This document shows, piece by piece, positions 1-10,389 of a stretch of 64,000 nt of DNA (its first letter is position 1; every line of letters starts with the position of its first letter). The DNA is from Mycoplasmatota bacterium (GTDB lineage: Bacteria > Bacillota_I > Bacilli_A > Acholeplasmatales > Acholeplasmataceae). The position numbers and the translations under genes were made by a program. The notes beneath the pieces were generated by a model, which saw only the letters and a list, made by a program, of their open reading frames with translations, searched no databases and had not been told where the DNA came from. The DNA lies in contig JANKMU010000001.1 of NCBI GenBank assembly GCA_024650045.1, positions 124,001 through 188,000 of the forward strand, in the 5' to 3' direction.

Positions 1-122
1 TATTAACTCCTTTATTTTGCTTTAGTTAGTTATATTTTAACATGTTTTAGATGATAAAAACGTTAAAAAATCAGATAAAAGAAGATTATTCATGTAAAAG
101 AATAGAAAATTCAATAAAACAT

Positions 123-136
123 TAAAAGCGCTTACA
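123..136 (+). promoter_or_regulatory. cre-like (CcpA) site TAAAAGCGCTTACA upstream of tnaA
   Basis: Matches TGNAANCGNWNNCA except position 2; lies about 65 bp upstream of the tnaA start. Confidence 0.5.
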
Positions 137-200
137 TTTGGGGTTTATTTTTTGTGACTTATTATGTATAATAAGGGTATCAGACAAAAGGAGATAATAC

Positions 201-1586
201 ATGAAAAAAAAATATGTTGCAGAACCATATCGTATCAAGGTAGTAGAACCTATTCGTCAAACAACGAAGGCAGAACGGATTAAGATTCTAAAAAACGCTG
301 GGTATAACCCTTTTTCTTTGAGAAGTGAGGATGTCTATATTGATTTACTAACAGATTCAGGAACTAGCGCAATGAGCCAAGAACAGTGGTCAGCATTGAT
401 GATTGGTGATGAAGCTTATGCTGGTAGTAGAAGTTTTTATAGACTTGAAAGCGTTGTAAAAAATATTACAAACTATCAATATTTTATACCTGCACATCAA
501 GGTCGTGGGGCTGAACAGGTTTTTTTACCACAACTTGTGACCAAAAAGGGGATGTACTACATATCTAATATTCATTTTGATACGACAAGATCACATGTTG
601 AACTTGCAGGAGCAAGAGCAATTGATTGTGTGATTGATGATTGTTTTGATTTAAATACATATCATCCTTTTAAAGGTAATTTTTGTCTTAAAAAATTAGA
701 AAAAGTCATTCTTGAAAAAGGTAAAGAAAATATTGCAGGCATTATTATGACAATTACTAACAACTCAGCAGGTGGTCAACCAGTAAGTATGGAAAATATG
801 CGATTAGTCAGTCAAATGGCTAAAAAGTATGGTATTACGACGATTATTGATGGAGCACGATATGCTGAAAATGCTTTTTTCGTTAAAGAAAGAGAAGAAG
901 GATATCAAGATATGGATATTATTGATATCGCAAGAGAAGCATTTAGTTATGCAGATGCTTTATTAATGAGTGCTAAAAAAGATGGGCTCGTTAATATGGG
1001 AGGATTTATTGCGATAAAGAATAATGAAGATCTTTATAATAAATGTAGAACATATATTGTTCCTATGGAAGGCTTCCCAACTTATGGTGGTATGAATGGT
1101 AGAGATATGGATGCTCTTGCTGTAGGACTTATGGAAGCACTTGATGAGAATTACTTAAGACATCGAATAGATCAAGTTAGATATTTGGGAGATCGATTAA
1201 GAGAAGCTGGAGTACCTATACAATATCCTATTGGTGGGCATGCGGTTTTTGTTGACTGCAAATCAGTTGCACCACATATTCCATATGATCAATTTCCAGC
1301 ACAAAGCGTGACCAATGCAATTTATATTGAAGCAGGTGTGAGAGCGGTAGAGATAGGATCTTTGTTATTAGGTAGAGACCCAGATACGCACGAGAATTTA
1401 CAAAGTGAAATGGAGTTAATGAGATTAACGATTCCAAGAAGAGTATATACATATAGACACCTAGATGTTGTTGCAGATGCTGTTATTCATGTCTATGAAC
1501 ATAGAAACGAACTCAAAGGTTTAGCGTTTGTTTATGAACCTCCAATTCTTAGACATTTTACTGCTGTTTTCAAACCAATCGATTAA
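201..1586 (+). CDS. tnaA: Tryptophanase / tyrosine phenol-lyase family; closer to TnaA by recalled motifs
   Basis: IDLLTDSGTSAMS, GDEAYAGSRSFY, PAHQGRGAEQ, RAVEIGSLLLGRDP, LTIPRRVYT. Confidence 0.8.
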   Translation: MKKKYVAEPYRIKVVEPIRQTTKAERIKILKNAGYNPFSLRSEDVYIDLLTDSGTSAMSQEQWSALMIGDEAYAGSRSFYRLESVVKNITNYQYFIPAHQGRGAEQVFLPQLVTKKGMYYISNIHFDTTRSHVELAGARAIDCVIDDCFDLNTYHPFKGNFCLKKLEKVILEKGKENIAGIIMTITNNSAGGQPVSMENMRLVSQMAKKYGITTIIDGARYAENAFFVKEREEGYQDMDIIDIAREAFSYADALLMSAKKDGLVNMGGFIAIKNNEDLYNKCRTYIVPMEGFPTYGGMNGRDMDALAVGLMEALDENYLRHRIDQVRYLGDRLREAGVPIQYPIGGHAVFVDCKSVAPHIPYDQFPAQSVTNAIYIEAGVRAVEIGSLLLGRDPDTHENLQSEMELMRLTIPRRVYTYRHLDVVADAVIHVYEHRNELKGLAFVYEPPILRHFTAVFKPID

Positions 1587-1607
1587 ACAAAAAAAGGAGA
1601 TTACTTT

Positions 1608-2678
1608 ATGCCATTTAAAATATTAGCAATTAACCCAGGATCAACAAGTACAAAATTAGCAATTTTTGAAGATGAAAAAAGTGTTTATAGCACTAATATT
1701 AAACACGATTCTAAGGAAATACTAAAGTTTGAACATATTATCGACCAATATGATTTTAGAATGGATGCGATAACAGAATTTTTAGAAAAAGAAAACATTG
1801 ACATATCATCACTAGATGCTGTAGTAGGTAGAGGTGGTATGTTAAAACCTATTCCAGGTGGAACATATTACGTTAACGATGCAATGATTGACTATATTAA
1901 AAAAGCACCGAGAGGTGAACATGCATCAAATTTAGGATGTATTATCGCTCATCATATTGCAAGTAAATATGGTATCCCAAGTTTTATCGTAGATCCTGTA
2001 GCAGTTGATGAAATGGAAGATATTGCTCGTTATACTGGAATGCCAGAAATAAAAAGAGACAGCCTATTCCATGCATTAAATCAAAAAGCTGTTGCCCTTA
2101 AGGCAGCTAAAGATTTAGAGAAGCCATATAAGGAATTAAATTTAATCATTGCTCACTTAGGCGGTGGTATAAGCGTTGGTGTTCATAAAAAGGGTAAAGT
2201 TGTTGATGTAAATAATGCACTTGATGGTGATGGTCCTATGTCACCAGAACGCAGTGGTAGTGTTCCAATGGGGCCATTATATAAAATGATTTTTTCTGGA
2301 AAATACACATTGAAAGAAATTAAAAGAAAAAATTATGGACAAGGCGGTTTAGTCGCATACCTTGGAACAAATGATGGTCGTGAAATTCATGATAGAATCA
2401 TTAACGGTGATGAAAAAGCTAAGTTTATTTTTGAAGTTATGTGTTATCAAATAGCAAAAGAAATTGGAAGTTGTAGCACAGTGTTAAAAGGAGAAATAGA
2501 TGCAATCATATTAACTGGTGGATTAGCATATGATGAGATTGCAGTTAAGGAAATCACTGATCGAGTTAAATTTATTGCACCAATTCTTATTTATCCTGGT
2601 GAAGATGAAATGGAAGCATTAGCATTTGGTGCACTTCGCGTTTTAAAAGGTGAAGATGTAGCACAAGAATATAAATAG
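1608..2678 (+). CDS. buk: Butyrate kinase
   Basis: NPGSTSTKLAIF, GRGGMLKPIPGGTY, HLGGGISV; paired with ptb. Confidence 0.92.
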   Translation: MPFKILAINPGSTSTKLAIFEDEKSVYSTNIKHDSKEILKFEHIIDQYDFRMDAITEFLEKENIDISSLDAVVGRGGMLKPIPGGTYYVNDAMIDYIKKAPRGEHASNLGCIIAHHIASKYGIPSFIVDPVAVDEMEDIARYTGMPEIKRDSLFHALNQKAVALKAAKDLEKPYKELNLIIAHLGGGISVGVHKKGKVVDVNNALDGDGPMSPERSGSVPMGPLYKMIFSGKYTLKEIKRKNYGQGGLVAYLGTNDGREIHDRIINGDEKAKFIFEVMCYQIAKEIGSCSTVLKGEIDAIILTGGLAYDEIAVKEITDRVKFIAPILIYPGEDEMEALAFGALRVLKGEDVAQEYK

Positions 2679-2690
2679 GTAGGTAGAAAA

Positions 2691-3596
2691 ATGATTAAAT
2701 CAATGCAGGATATTGTCAAAAAAGCGCAATTATTAGAACCCAAAAAAATTGCTGTTGCAGCAGCAAACGATTATCATGTTTTAGAAGCTGTTAATATGGC
2801 CAAAGAAGCTAAACTTGTTGACCCAATATTATTAGGCGATAAAAAAGAAATCGAAAAAATGCTTAAAGATTTGAAAATATATCAAAATGACTTTGAGATT
2901 ATCGATATACCAGATCCAGCTATAGCATCACAAGAAGCAGTTAAACTTGTCAGTAGTGGAAAAGCAGATATCTTGATGAAGGGTTTTGTAGATTCCTCAA
3001 TAATCTTACGAGCTGCACTAGATAGAGATTATGGCCTTAGAACACCCAATCGATTATCACATGTGAGTGTTATGGAAATTCCTAGTTATCATAAGATACT
3101 CTTGATGAGTGATGGTGCAATGAATATTGATCCTGATGTTGATGTGAAACAAGAAATCATTGAAAATGGTGTTATTATTGCCCATGCTATGGGGATCAAA
3201 CATCCATTAGTAGGATGTATAGCTGCTGTGGAAAAAGTGAATCCAAAAATGCAAGCAACACTTGATGCTCAAGAACTTATCATAAGAAATCAAAATGATC
3301 GAATCAAAGGTTGCACGATTGGTGGACCTTTTGGAATGGATAATGCTATCAATAAAGAAGCAGCTCAAATTAAAGATATAGCTGATCCAATGGCAGGTAA
3401 TGTAGATTTTCTATTGATGCCTCAAATTGAATCCGGTAACATCTTTTATAAAAGTATGATGTTCTTAGGGAATGCAAAAAGTGCAAGTATAATCGCTGGA
3501 GCTAAGAAACCAATTGTATTAACTAGTAGAGCTGATTCAATGGAATCAAAGTTTTATTCAATCGCTTTAGCAGCTTTAGTTGCTGATACATTATAA
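2691..3596 (+). CDS. ptb: Phosphate butyryltransferase
   Basis: ILMKGFVDSS, LLMSDGAMNIDP; follows buk. Confidence 0.92.
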   Translation: MIKSMQDIVKKAQLLEPKKIAVAAANDYHVLEAVNMAKEAKLVDPILLGDKKEIEKMLKDLKIYQNDFEIIDIPDPAIASQEAVKLVSSGKADILMKGFVDSSIILRAALDRDYGLRTPNRLSHVSVMEIPSYHKILLMSDGAMNIDPDVDVKQEIIENGVIIAHAMGIKHPLVGCIAAVEKVNPKMQATLDAQELIIRNQNDRIKGCTIGGPFGMDNAINKEAAQIKDIADPMAGNVDFLLMPQIESGNIFYKSMMFLGNAKSASIIAGAKKPIVLTSRADSMESKFYSIALAALVADTL

Positions 3597-3640
3597 AATC
3601 TGATTTTTAGACTGTCAAGAAGAGTAAATGAGGTGGAGTC

Positions 3641-5158
3641 ATGATTCAATTAGATGGGAATACATTAACGCTAAAAGATTTAGTACAAATTGCTAGATAT
3701 CATGAAAAGGTGTCCATAGACGAAAAAAGTAAGAAACTAATTCAAAAAGCTAGTCTTTTTGTTGAAGATGTTGTTAAGCATGATCAAGCCGTTTATGGTA
3801 TTAATACAGGATTCGGACATTTAGCACATGTAAAGATTAATAAAGATCAAGTTGAAGAATTGCAAATCAACCTCCTCAAGAGTCATGCTTGTGGTGTAGG
3901 AGAACCTTTATCTATAGAGGTTGTTCGTGCAATGATGGCTCTAAGAATTAATGCACTTATCAAAGGATATAGTGGAATAACGCTAGACACCATACTCAAA
4001 CTCACAGAATATTTAAATGAAAATATGATACCAGTTGTGTTTGAAAAGGGTAGCCTTGGAGCAAGTGGAGACTTAGCTTTACTATCTCATATGAGTCTAC
4101 CTCTTGTTGGTTTAGGAGAAGTGTTTTATCAAAACGAACGTTTAGACACAATGAAGGCATTAGAAAAAGCGAATATTAAACCTTTACCAAAATTAAAAGC
4201 AAAAGAAGGTTTGAGTTTAATTAATGGTACTCAAGGTATGAGTGCGATTGGTGGATTAGTCTTATATGATGCTATGAATTTATTAAAAATAGCGAATCTA
4301 TCGCTTTCTTTATCAATGGAAGCTTTAGGTGGAGTTTTAGATGCTTATCATCCAACTATACATCAAATTCGAAATCAAAACGGACAAATAGATGTTGCTA
4401 AAGAGGTGCTTCAAAATTTAAAAGGTAGCAAACATGTTACCAAACAAAATGAGATGCGCGTTCAAGATGCCTATAGTTTACGGTGTGCACCTCAAGTTCA
4501 TGGTGCATCTTTGGATGCATTTCGTCATATTTTAGATATTGTTGAAAGAGAAATGAATGCCGTTACAGATAATCCTATTTTATTACTAGATGAAAACAAG
4601 GCTGTAAGTGCTGGAAACTTTCATGGACAACCCCTTGCATTAGCATTTGATTATATGGCTATCGCTCTTTCTGAACTTGCTAATATTAGTGAAAGACGTA
4701 TTGAACGTATGGTAAATCCACACCTTTCATGCGGACTTCCACCGTTTTTAGCTAAACATTCAGGTTTAAACTCAGGATTTATGATCGTCCAATATACAGC
4801 TGCATCACTAGTTAGTGAAAACAAAGTGCTTTCTCATCCTGCATCTGTAGATTCAATACCTTCATCAGCAAATCAAGAAGATCATGTATCTATGGGTGCT
4901 ATATCAGCTAGAAAAGCTAAATCAATTTTAGAAAACACAAGAAAAGTTATTGCAATTGAATTGTTAACTGCAGCACAAGCCTTAGGGTTTAGAGAACAAA
5001 AAAAATTAGGAATTAAAACAGAAAAAGCATATCAGTTCATCCGTAACTTTATACCATTTATTGAGCATGATGAACCTTTATATCCATATATGCACCAAAT
5101 TGAGAAAATCATTAGTGATGAGTCTTTTATTCATACCATTTTTGAGGGGACTGATTAA
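3641..5158 (+). CDS. hutH: Histidine ammonia-lyase
   Basis: MIO motif GASGDLALLSHM, YGINTGFG, hut context. Confidence 0.95.
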   Translation: MIQLDGNTLTLKDLVQIARYHEKVSIDEKSKKLIQKASLFVEDVVKHDQAVYGINTGFGHLAHVKINKDQVEELQINLLKSHACGVGEPLSIEVVRAMMALRINALIKGYSGITLDTILKLTEYLNENMIPVVFEKGSLGASGDLALLSHMSLPLVGLGEVFYQNERLDTMKALEKANIKPLPKLKAKEGLSLINGTQGMSAIGGLVLYDAMNLLKIANLSLSLSMEALGGVLDAYHPTIHQIRNQNGQIDVAKEVLQNLKGSKHVTKQNEMRVQDAYSLRCAPQVHGASLDAFRHILDIVEREMNAVTDNPILLLDENKAVSAGNFHGQPLALAFDYMAIALSELANISERRIERMVNPHLSCGLPPFLAKHSGLNSGFMIVQYTAASLVSENKVLSHPASVDSIPSSANQEDHVSMGAISARKAKSILENTRKVIAIELLTAAQALGFREQKKLGIKTEKAYQFIRNFIPFIEHDEPLYPYMHQIEKIISDESFIHTIFEGTD

Positions 5159-5159
5159 T

Positions 5160-7187
5160 TTGAATAAAACCAACGAAATCAATTTAAAAACGATCTTTAA
5201 TAAACTTCCCAAATATCCACAATTTAACCAATCAATACGAAGAGCACCAAAAAGAGAGTTAACTTTAACTGAAGATGAAATCGTATTAGCAGTTAAAAAT
5301 GCATTAAGATACGTGCCTAAAGAATGGCATGATGTTTTGTCTTTAGAATTCACGGAAGAGTTAATGACAAAAGGAAGAATTTACGGGTATCGATTTAGAC
5401 CAGAGGGAAGAATCTATGGTAAATCAATTGATGAGTATCAAGCAAATACACTAGAAGGAAAAGCATTTCAAGTTATGATTGATAACAACCTTGATTTTGA
5501 AGTTGCTCTTTATCCATATGAATTAGTTACTTATGGTGAAACAGGACAAGTCTTTCAGAACTGGATGCAATACCATTTAATAAAAAAATATTTAGAAATC
5601 ATGAATGATTCACAAACATTAGTTATTTTATCAGGTCATCCCTTAGGATTATATTTATCAAATCCTAACGCACCAAGAGTTATAATTACTAATGGATTAA
5701 TGATTGGGGCAAACGATAATCTAGAATCATTTAATCGTGTAGCAGCATTAGGTGTTGCTAATTATGGACAGATGACTGCAGGTGGTTGGATGTATATTGG
5801 ACCACAAGGTATTGTTCACGGGACTTACTCCACATTACTAAACGCTGGAAGAATCAAATTAGGCATTGATGAGAAAGATAATTTAAAAGGCAAACTGTTT
5901 GTATCATCAGGATTAGGGGGTATGAGCGGTGCTCAAGGTAAAGCAACAACCATCGCTGGTGGTGTCGGTATTATTGCTGAAGTTGATGCTTCACGTATTT
6001 CAACAAGGTTTAAACAAGGATGGATTGATAAAGTTGCGAAATCGCCTGGTGATGCTTTTTCACATGCACAAGAATCAATAGAGAAAGGTGAACCATGCGC
6101 GATTGCATTCTATGGTAATATCGTAGATTTACTTGAGTATGCGATTGATAAAAACATTCACATTGATTTACTAAGTGATCAAACAAGTTGTCATGCAGTC
6201 TATGATGGAGGTTACTGTCCTCAAGGCATTACCTTTGATGAAAGAACAGAATTGTTGAACAAAGATAAGCACCAATTTATTAAACGCGTCAATCAAAGTT
6301 TAATCCATCATATCAATGCTATTCAGAAATTAGTTGATCAAGGTACATATTTCTTTGATTATGGTAATAGCTTTCTAAAAGCTGTTTATGATGCTGGTGT
6401 AAAACATGTATGCAAAAATAAAGAAAATGACTTAGACGGATTTATTTATCCATCTTATGTTGAAGATATTATGGGACCTGTCTTATTTGATTATGGTTAT
6501 GGACCTTTCCGATGGGTATGTCTTTCAGGAAAAGAAAGTGACCTTGATAAAACTGATCAAGCAGCAATGGAAATGATTGATCAAAACAGAAGATTTCAAG
6601 ACCTAGATAATTATTACTGGATTAAAAATGCTAAAAAGAACAATTTAGTCGTAGGGACACAAGCTAGAATTTTATATCAAGATGCTTATGGTAGACTAAA
6701 GATAGCATTAAAATTTAATGAAATGGTTAGAAATAAAGAAATAGGACCAATCATGCTTGGTAGAGATCACCACGATACAGGTGGAACAGATAGCCCATTT
6801 AGAGAAACCTCTAATATTAAAGATGGATCAAATATTATGGCAGATATGGCAACGCATGTTGCTATGGGGAATGCTTCAAGAGGGATGAGTTTAGTAGCGC
6901 TTCACAATGGTGGAGGTGTTGGTATAGGTAAAGCCATCAATGGTGGCTATGGAATGGTTTTAGATGGATCACCAAGAGTTGATGATATTTTAAAACAAGC
7001 TATGCTATACGATGTTATGGCTGGAGTATCTAGAAGATCTTGGGCAAGAAATGAGCATGCAATTGAAACATCAATGCTGTATAATGAACTAGACAATAAT
7101 TCAATGATTACTATTCCAGTAGTTGCTGATGACCAAATGATAAAGGATAGTATTTTGAAATATAAAAACAAGGAGGTTAAGTCATGA
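5160..7187 (+). CDS. hutU: Urocanate hydratase; likely TTG start at 5160 (track start 5061 overlaps hutH)
   Basis: SGLGGMSGAQGKA, DQTSCHAVYDGGYCPQG, GRDHHDTGGTDSPFRET; RBS-like gagggg about 10 nt upstream of 5160. Confidence 0.93.
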   Translation: MNKTNEINLKTIFNKLPKYPQFNQSIRRAPKRELTLTEDEIVLAVKNALRYVPKEWHDVLSLEFTEELMTKGRIYGYRFRPEGRIYGKSIDEYQANTLEGKAFQVMIDNNLDFEVALYPYELVTYGETGQVFQNWMQYHLIKKYLEIMNDSQTLVILSGHPLGLYLSNPNAPRVIITNGLMIGANDNLESFNRVAALGVANYGQMTAGGWMYIGPQGIVHGTYSTLLNAGRIKLGIDEKDNLKGKLFVSSGLGGMSGAQGKATTIAGGVGIIAEVDASRISTRFKQGWIDKVAKSPGDAFSHAQESIEKGEPCAIAFYGNIVDLLEYAIDKNIHIDLLSDQTSCHAVYDGGYCPQGITFDERTELLNKDKHQFIKRVNQSLIHHINAIQKLVDQGTYFFDYGNSFLKAVYDAGVKHVCKNKENDLDGFIYPSYVEDIMGPVLFDYGYGPFRWVCLSGKESDLDKTDQAAMEMIDQNRRFQDLDNYYWIKNAKKNNLVVGTQARILYQDAYGRLKIALKFNEMVRNKEIGPIMLGRDHHDTGGTDSPFRETSNIKDGSNIMADMATHVAMGNASRGMSLVALHNGGGVGIGKAINGGYGMVLDGSPRVDDILKQAMLYDVMAGVSRRSWARNEHAIETSMLYNELDNNSMITIPVVADDQMIKDSILKYKNKEVKS

Positions 7188-8146
7188 GTAAAATTGTTCA
7201 ATGCGTACCTAATATATCAGAAGGTAGAGATTTAGCAAAAATTGAATACATTACTGAACCACTTAAAAATAAAGAAGGATTTAAATGTATAAGCGTTGAG
7301 CCTGATAAGGATTATAATAGAAGTGTCATCACTTTATTAGGAGATCCTGAAAAAATGATTGATGCTTTAGTAGAGTTTTACGGTAGGGCATTAGAAAAAA
7401 TTGATATGAACAAGCAAAAAGGTGAGCATCCTAGAATGGGAGCTGTTGATGTATGTCCTTTTATTCCTATTTCAGAAATAAAAAATGAAGCATGTGTAGA
7501 ATATGCAAAAACACTTGCTAAAAAAGTATCTGTTACCCACGATATTCCAGTATTTTTATATGCCTTAGCTGCACAAGAGGAATCTAGAATACAGTTACCT
7601 CATATTCGTAAAGGTGAATTTGAGGGTATGAAAGAGAAGTTACAAGATCCATTTTGGAAACCTGATTATGGTAAAGCAGAGGTTCATCCAACATTTGGCG
7701 TGACTGCAATTGGTGCAAGAATTCCATTAATAGCATATAATATTGATTTATCAACTGATAATGAAAAAACTGCTCGTGCAATCGCAAGAGCAATTAGACA
7801 GTCCTCAGGTGGATTTCAATACGTACAAGCAGGACCAGCTTATTTAGAAGAAAGAAAACATACACAAGTAACAATGAATATATTAGATTATAAGAAAAAT
7901 CCTATCTATAGAATTTTTGAAACTGTTAAAATGGAATGTAGAAGATATCATATAGAAGTTACAGGTTCAGAAGTCGTTGGACTTATTCCTATGGATACAC
8001 TTATAGATACAATTAAGTATTATCAGTCAGTCAATCAAATTGATTTTGATAAAAACATGTCTTTTGATGAAGTTGTTAAATATGCACAAAAATATATAGG
8101 GTTAAGGGATTTTGATGTATTAAAAATTATTGAAGCGAATTTATAA
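7184..8146 (+). CDS. ftcD: Glutamate formimidoyltransferase
   Basis: VQCVPNISEGRD, EHPRMGAVDVCPFIP. Confidence 0.93.
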   Translation: MSKIVQCVPNISEGRDLAKIEYITEPLKNKEGFKCISVEPDKDYNRSVITLLGDPEKMIDALVEFYGRALEKIDMNKQKGEHPRMGAVDVCPFIPISEIKNEACVEYAKTLAKKVSVTHDIPVFLYALAAQEESRIQLPHIRKGEFEGMKEKLQDPFWKPDYGKAEVHPTFGVTAIGARIPLIAYNIDLSTDNEKTARAIARAIRQSSGGFQYVQAGPAYLEERKHTQVTMNILDYKKNPIYRIFETVKMECRRYHIEVTGSEVVGLIPMDTLIDTIKYYQSVNQIDFDKNMSFDEVVKYAQKYIGLRDFDVLKIIEANL

Positions 8147-8158
8147 GGGGGAATTTAA

Positions 8159-9415
8159 ATGTCCGCAGATTTGATTGTTACAAATATTAGCACCATTTAT
8201 ACACCATACAAAAAACCGCCAGTTCACGGTCGTGACATGATGTCTATTCATGAATTCCATCATGCTTATTTGGCAATAAAAGATGGAATGATAATTGCTA
8301 TTGGATCTGGAGACTACCAAAAATATATAGGTTCGAATACAATTATCCACGATGCGGATCAAAAAATTATGATTCCAGGACTTGTTGATTCCCATACTCA
8401 TTTAGTACATGGTGGATCAAGAGAATCGGAATATAAAAGACTTATTGCTGGAACGCCATACTTACAAATACTTTCCGAGGGTGGAGGTATTTTAGGTACT
8501 GTTGAGATGACAAGAAAAGCAACCTTTAGTGATTTATTTAAAAAAGCTAAGAAATCATTAGATGAAATGATGCTTTACGGCGTAACAACCATTGAGTCAA
8601 AAAGTGGATATGGTTTAAATCTTGATGATGAAATAAAACAACTTAAAGTGAATAAAAAATTAAATCAAGAACACCCAATACATATTGTATCAACTTATAT
8701 GGGTGCTCATGCAATACCAAAAGAGTTTAAAGATGACAAAGATTTATATATTGATCAATTGCTTTTAGATATGGAAGTCATTAGAACAGAAGGACTTGCT
8801 GAAGCTGTCGATGTTTTCTGTGAAAACGGAGTGTTCTCAATTAAAGACACTAAAAGGATTTTAAATCATGCAAAAGAAATTGGGTTTAAAATCAAACTAC
8901 ATGCTGATGAAATTCATCCATTAGGTGGTGCTGGTTTAGGTGTAGAACTTGGTGCAACCAGTGTTGATCATTTAATGGCTATATCTGATGAAGATATTCA
9001 TAAACTAGCCGATAGTAACACAATAGCTAATTTATTACCTGGGACTTCGTTTTATCTTAGGAAAAAATATGCAAATGCAAGAAAAATGATTGATCAAGGT
9101 GTTGCTGTTGCAATATCAGGAGATTATAATCCTGGAAGTTGTCCAACAGAAAATTTCCAATTCATTATGCAACTTGCATCAAATCAACTTCAAATGATGC
9201 CAGAAGAGGTTTTAAATGCGGTAACAATTAATCCAGCATATCATTTAGGACTACATCAAGAAAAGGGATCTCTTGAAGTTGGCAAATCAGCGGATTTTGT
9301 TATTTTAGATGCACCTAATCTTACCTATGTTTTATACCATTATGGCATTAATCATACCAAAGATGTATATATCAAAGGAAAGCCAGTCGTGCTTAATCGA
9401 CGGATTGTGAGGTAA
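8159..9415 (+). CDS. hutI: Imidazolonepropionase
   Basis: PGLVDSHTHLVHGGSRESEY, KLHADEIHPLGGA. Confidence 0.95.
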   Translation: MSADLIVTNISTIYTPYKKPPVHGRDMMSIHEFHHAYLAIKDGMIIAIGSGDYQKYIGSNTIIHDADQKIMIPGLVDSHTHLVHGGSRESEYKRLIAGTPYLQILSEGGGILGTVEMTRKATFSDLFKKAKKSLDEMMLYGVTTIESKSGYGLNLDDEIKQLKVNKKLNQEHPIHIVSTYMGAHAIPKEFKDDKDLYIDQLLLDMEVIRTEGLAEAVDVFCENGVFSIKDTKRILNHAKEIGFKIKLHADEIHPLGGAGLGVELGATSVDHLMAISDEDIHKLADSNTIANLLPGTSFYLRKKYANARKMIDQGVAVAISGDYNPGSCPTENFQFIMQLASNQLQMMPEEVLNAVTINPAYHLGLHQEKGSLEVGKSADFVILDAPNLTYVLYHYGINHTKDVYIKGKPVVLNRRIVR

Positions 9416-9417
9416 AT

Positions 9418-10065
9418 ATGAAATTAGTAGATTATAAAGTAAATGATTTTATAACTGAAGTAGATTCAAAATCACCTGCTCCAGGTGGTGGATCTGTTGC
9501 TGCTTTAAGTTCAACATTAGGGGTTGCTTTAACACGGATGGTGGGTCATTTAACTGTTGGTAAAAAAAAGTTTTTATCACTACCTATTGAAACACAACTA
9601 GAATTTAAAACAGTTCATGATTCATTAATTATGATGAAAGATCAACTGGAGTTACTAATTGATGAAGATACCAACTCTTTTAACATGATTATGGAAGCAT
9701 TTAAACTACCAAAAGATACTGATAAGCAACTAGAGATTAGAAAAGAAAAAATACAAGCAGCAACACATGAAGCTATTCGTATTCCTGTAAAAGTAGCTAG
9801 TCTTTCACTAAGTGCTTTACACCAGTTACCATATATTTTAAAATACGGAAATAAACAAACTGTATCTGATATCGGTGTAGCAACTTTATTGCTTGCTAGT
9901 GGGATTGAAGGGGCTTGTATGAATATCTTAATTAATTTACCAGGACTCGATGATGCAATTGCTGTTCAGCAATATGAAAATCAAGCAAATGACATGATTC
10001 AAAAAGCACATGAAATTAGAGATGAGCTGCTAGAAACTGTCTATCATTACTTAAGAAAAAAATAA
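9418..10065 (+). CDS. fchA: Formimidoyltetrahydrofolate cyclodeaminase
   Basis: SPAPGGGSVAALSSTLG; follows hutI/ftcD. Confidence 0.9.
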   Translation: MKLVDYKVNDFITEVDSKSPAPGGGSVAALSSTLGVALTRMVGHLTVGKKKFLSLPIETQLEFKTVHDSLIMMKDQLELLIDEDTNSFNMIMEAFKLPKDTDKQLEIRKEKIQAATHEAIRIPVKVASLSLSALHQLPYILKYGNKQTVSDIGVATLLLASGIEGACMNILINLPGLDDAIAVQQYENQANDMIQKAHEIRDELLETVYHYLRKK

Positions 10066-10087
10066 ACTTGTTTTTTCATTTTTTCTA

Positions 10088-10116
10088 TTGATAAATAAGT
10101 AATACTATCATATAAT
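10088..10116 (+). promoter_or_regulatory. Sigma-A-type promoter TTGATA-N17-TATAAT for the B12 operon
   Basis: Near-consensus -35/-10 with 17 bp spacer, just upstream of the riboswitch. Confidence 0.75.
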
Positions 10117-10136
10117 TAGAGTAACTAAATAAGACC

Positions 10137-10280
10137 ATTCGGTGTTAGATAACATAACAGGGAATCAAGTTAAATTCTTGAGCTGTCCCAGCAACCGTGA
10201 AACGGACGAAATGCAATAACCACTGCGACAAGCGGGAAGGTGCAAAGTAGGATGATGTTAAGCCGGGAGACCTACCGAAT
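10137..10280 (+). promoter_or_regulatory. Cobalamin (B12) riboswitch aptamer
   Basis: Closing stem ATTCGGT...ACCGAAT; core CCACTGCGACAAGCGGGAAGG and AAGCCGGGAGACCTACC. Confidence 0.93.
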
Positions 10281-10340
10281 AAGTCGAAATCTAGTCATCT
10301 TCTGGGGTTGAGACGGGCAAAAGTCCTTTTTTGTCTATTT

Positions 10341-10368
10341 CCATACCACCAGAGGTATGGATTTTTAT
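10341..10368 (+). terminator. Intrinsic terminator, likely riboswitch expression platform
   Basis: CCATACC-loop-GGTATGG followed by a T-rich run, upstream of the lipoprotein start. Confidence 0.75.
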
Positions 10369-10389
10369 TTTGAAAAGGAGAAAGAAAGC

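Noticed and set aside
5061-5159. N-terminal extension of hutU
   Set aside because: Overlaps hutH; TTG at 5160 with upstream RBS better fits HutU start
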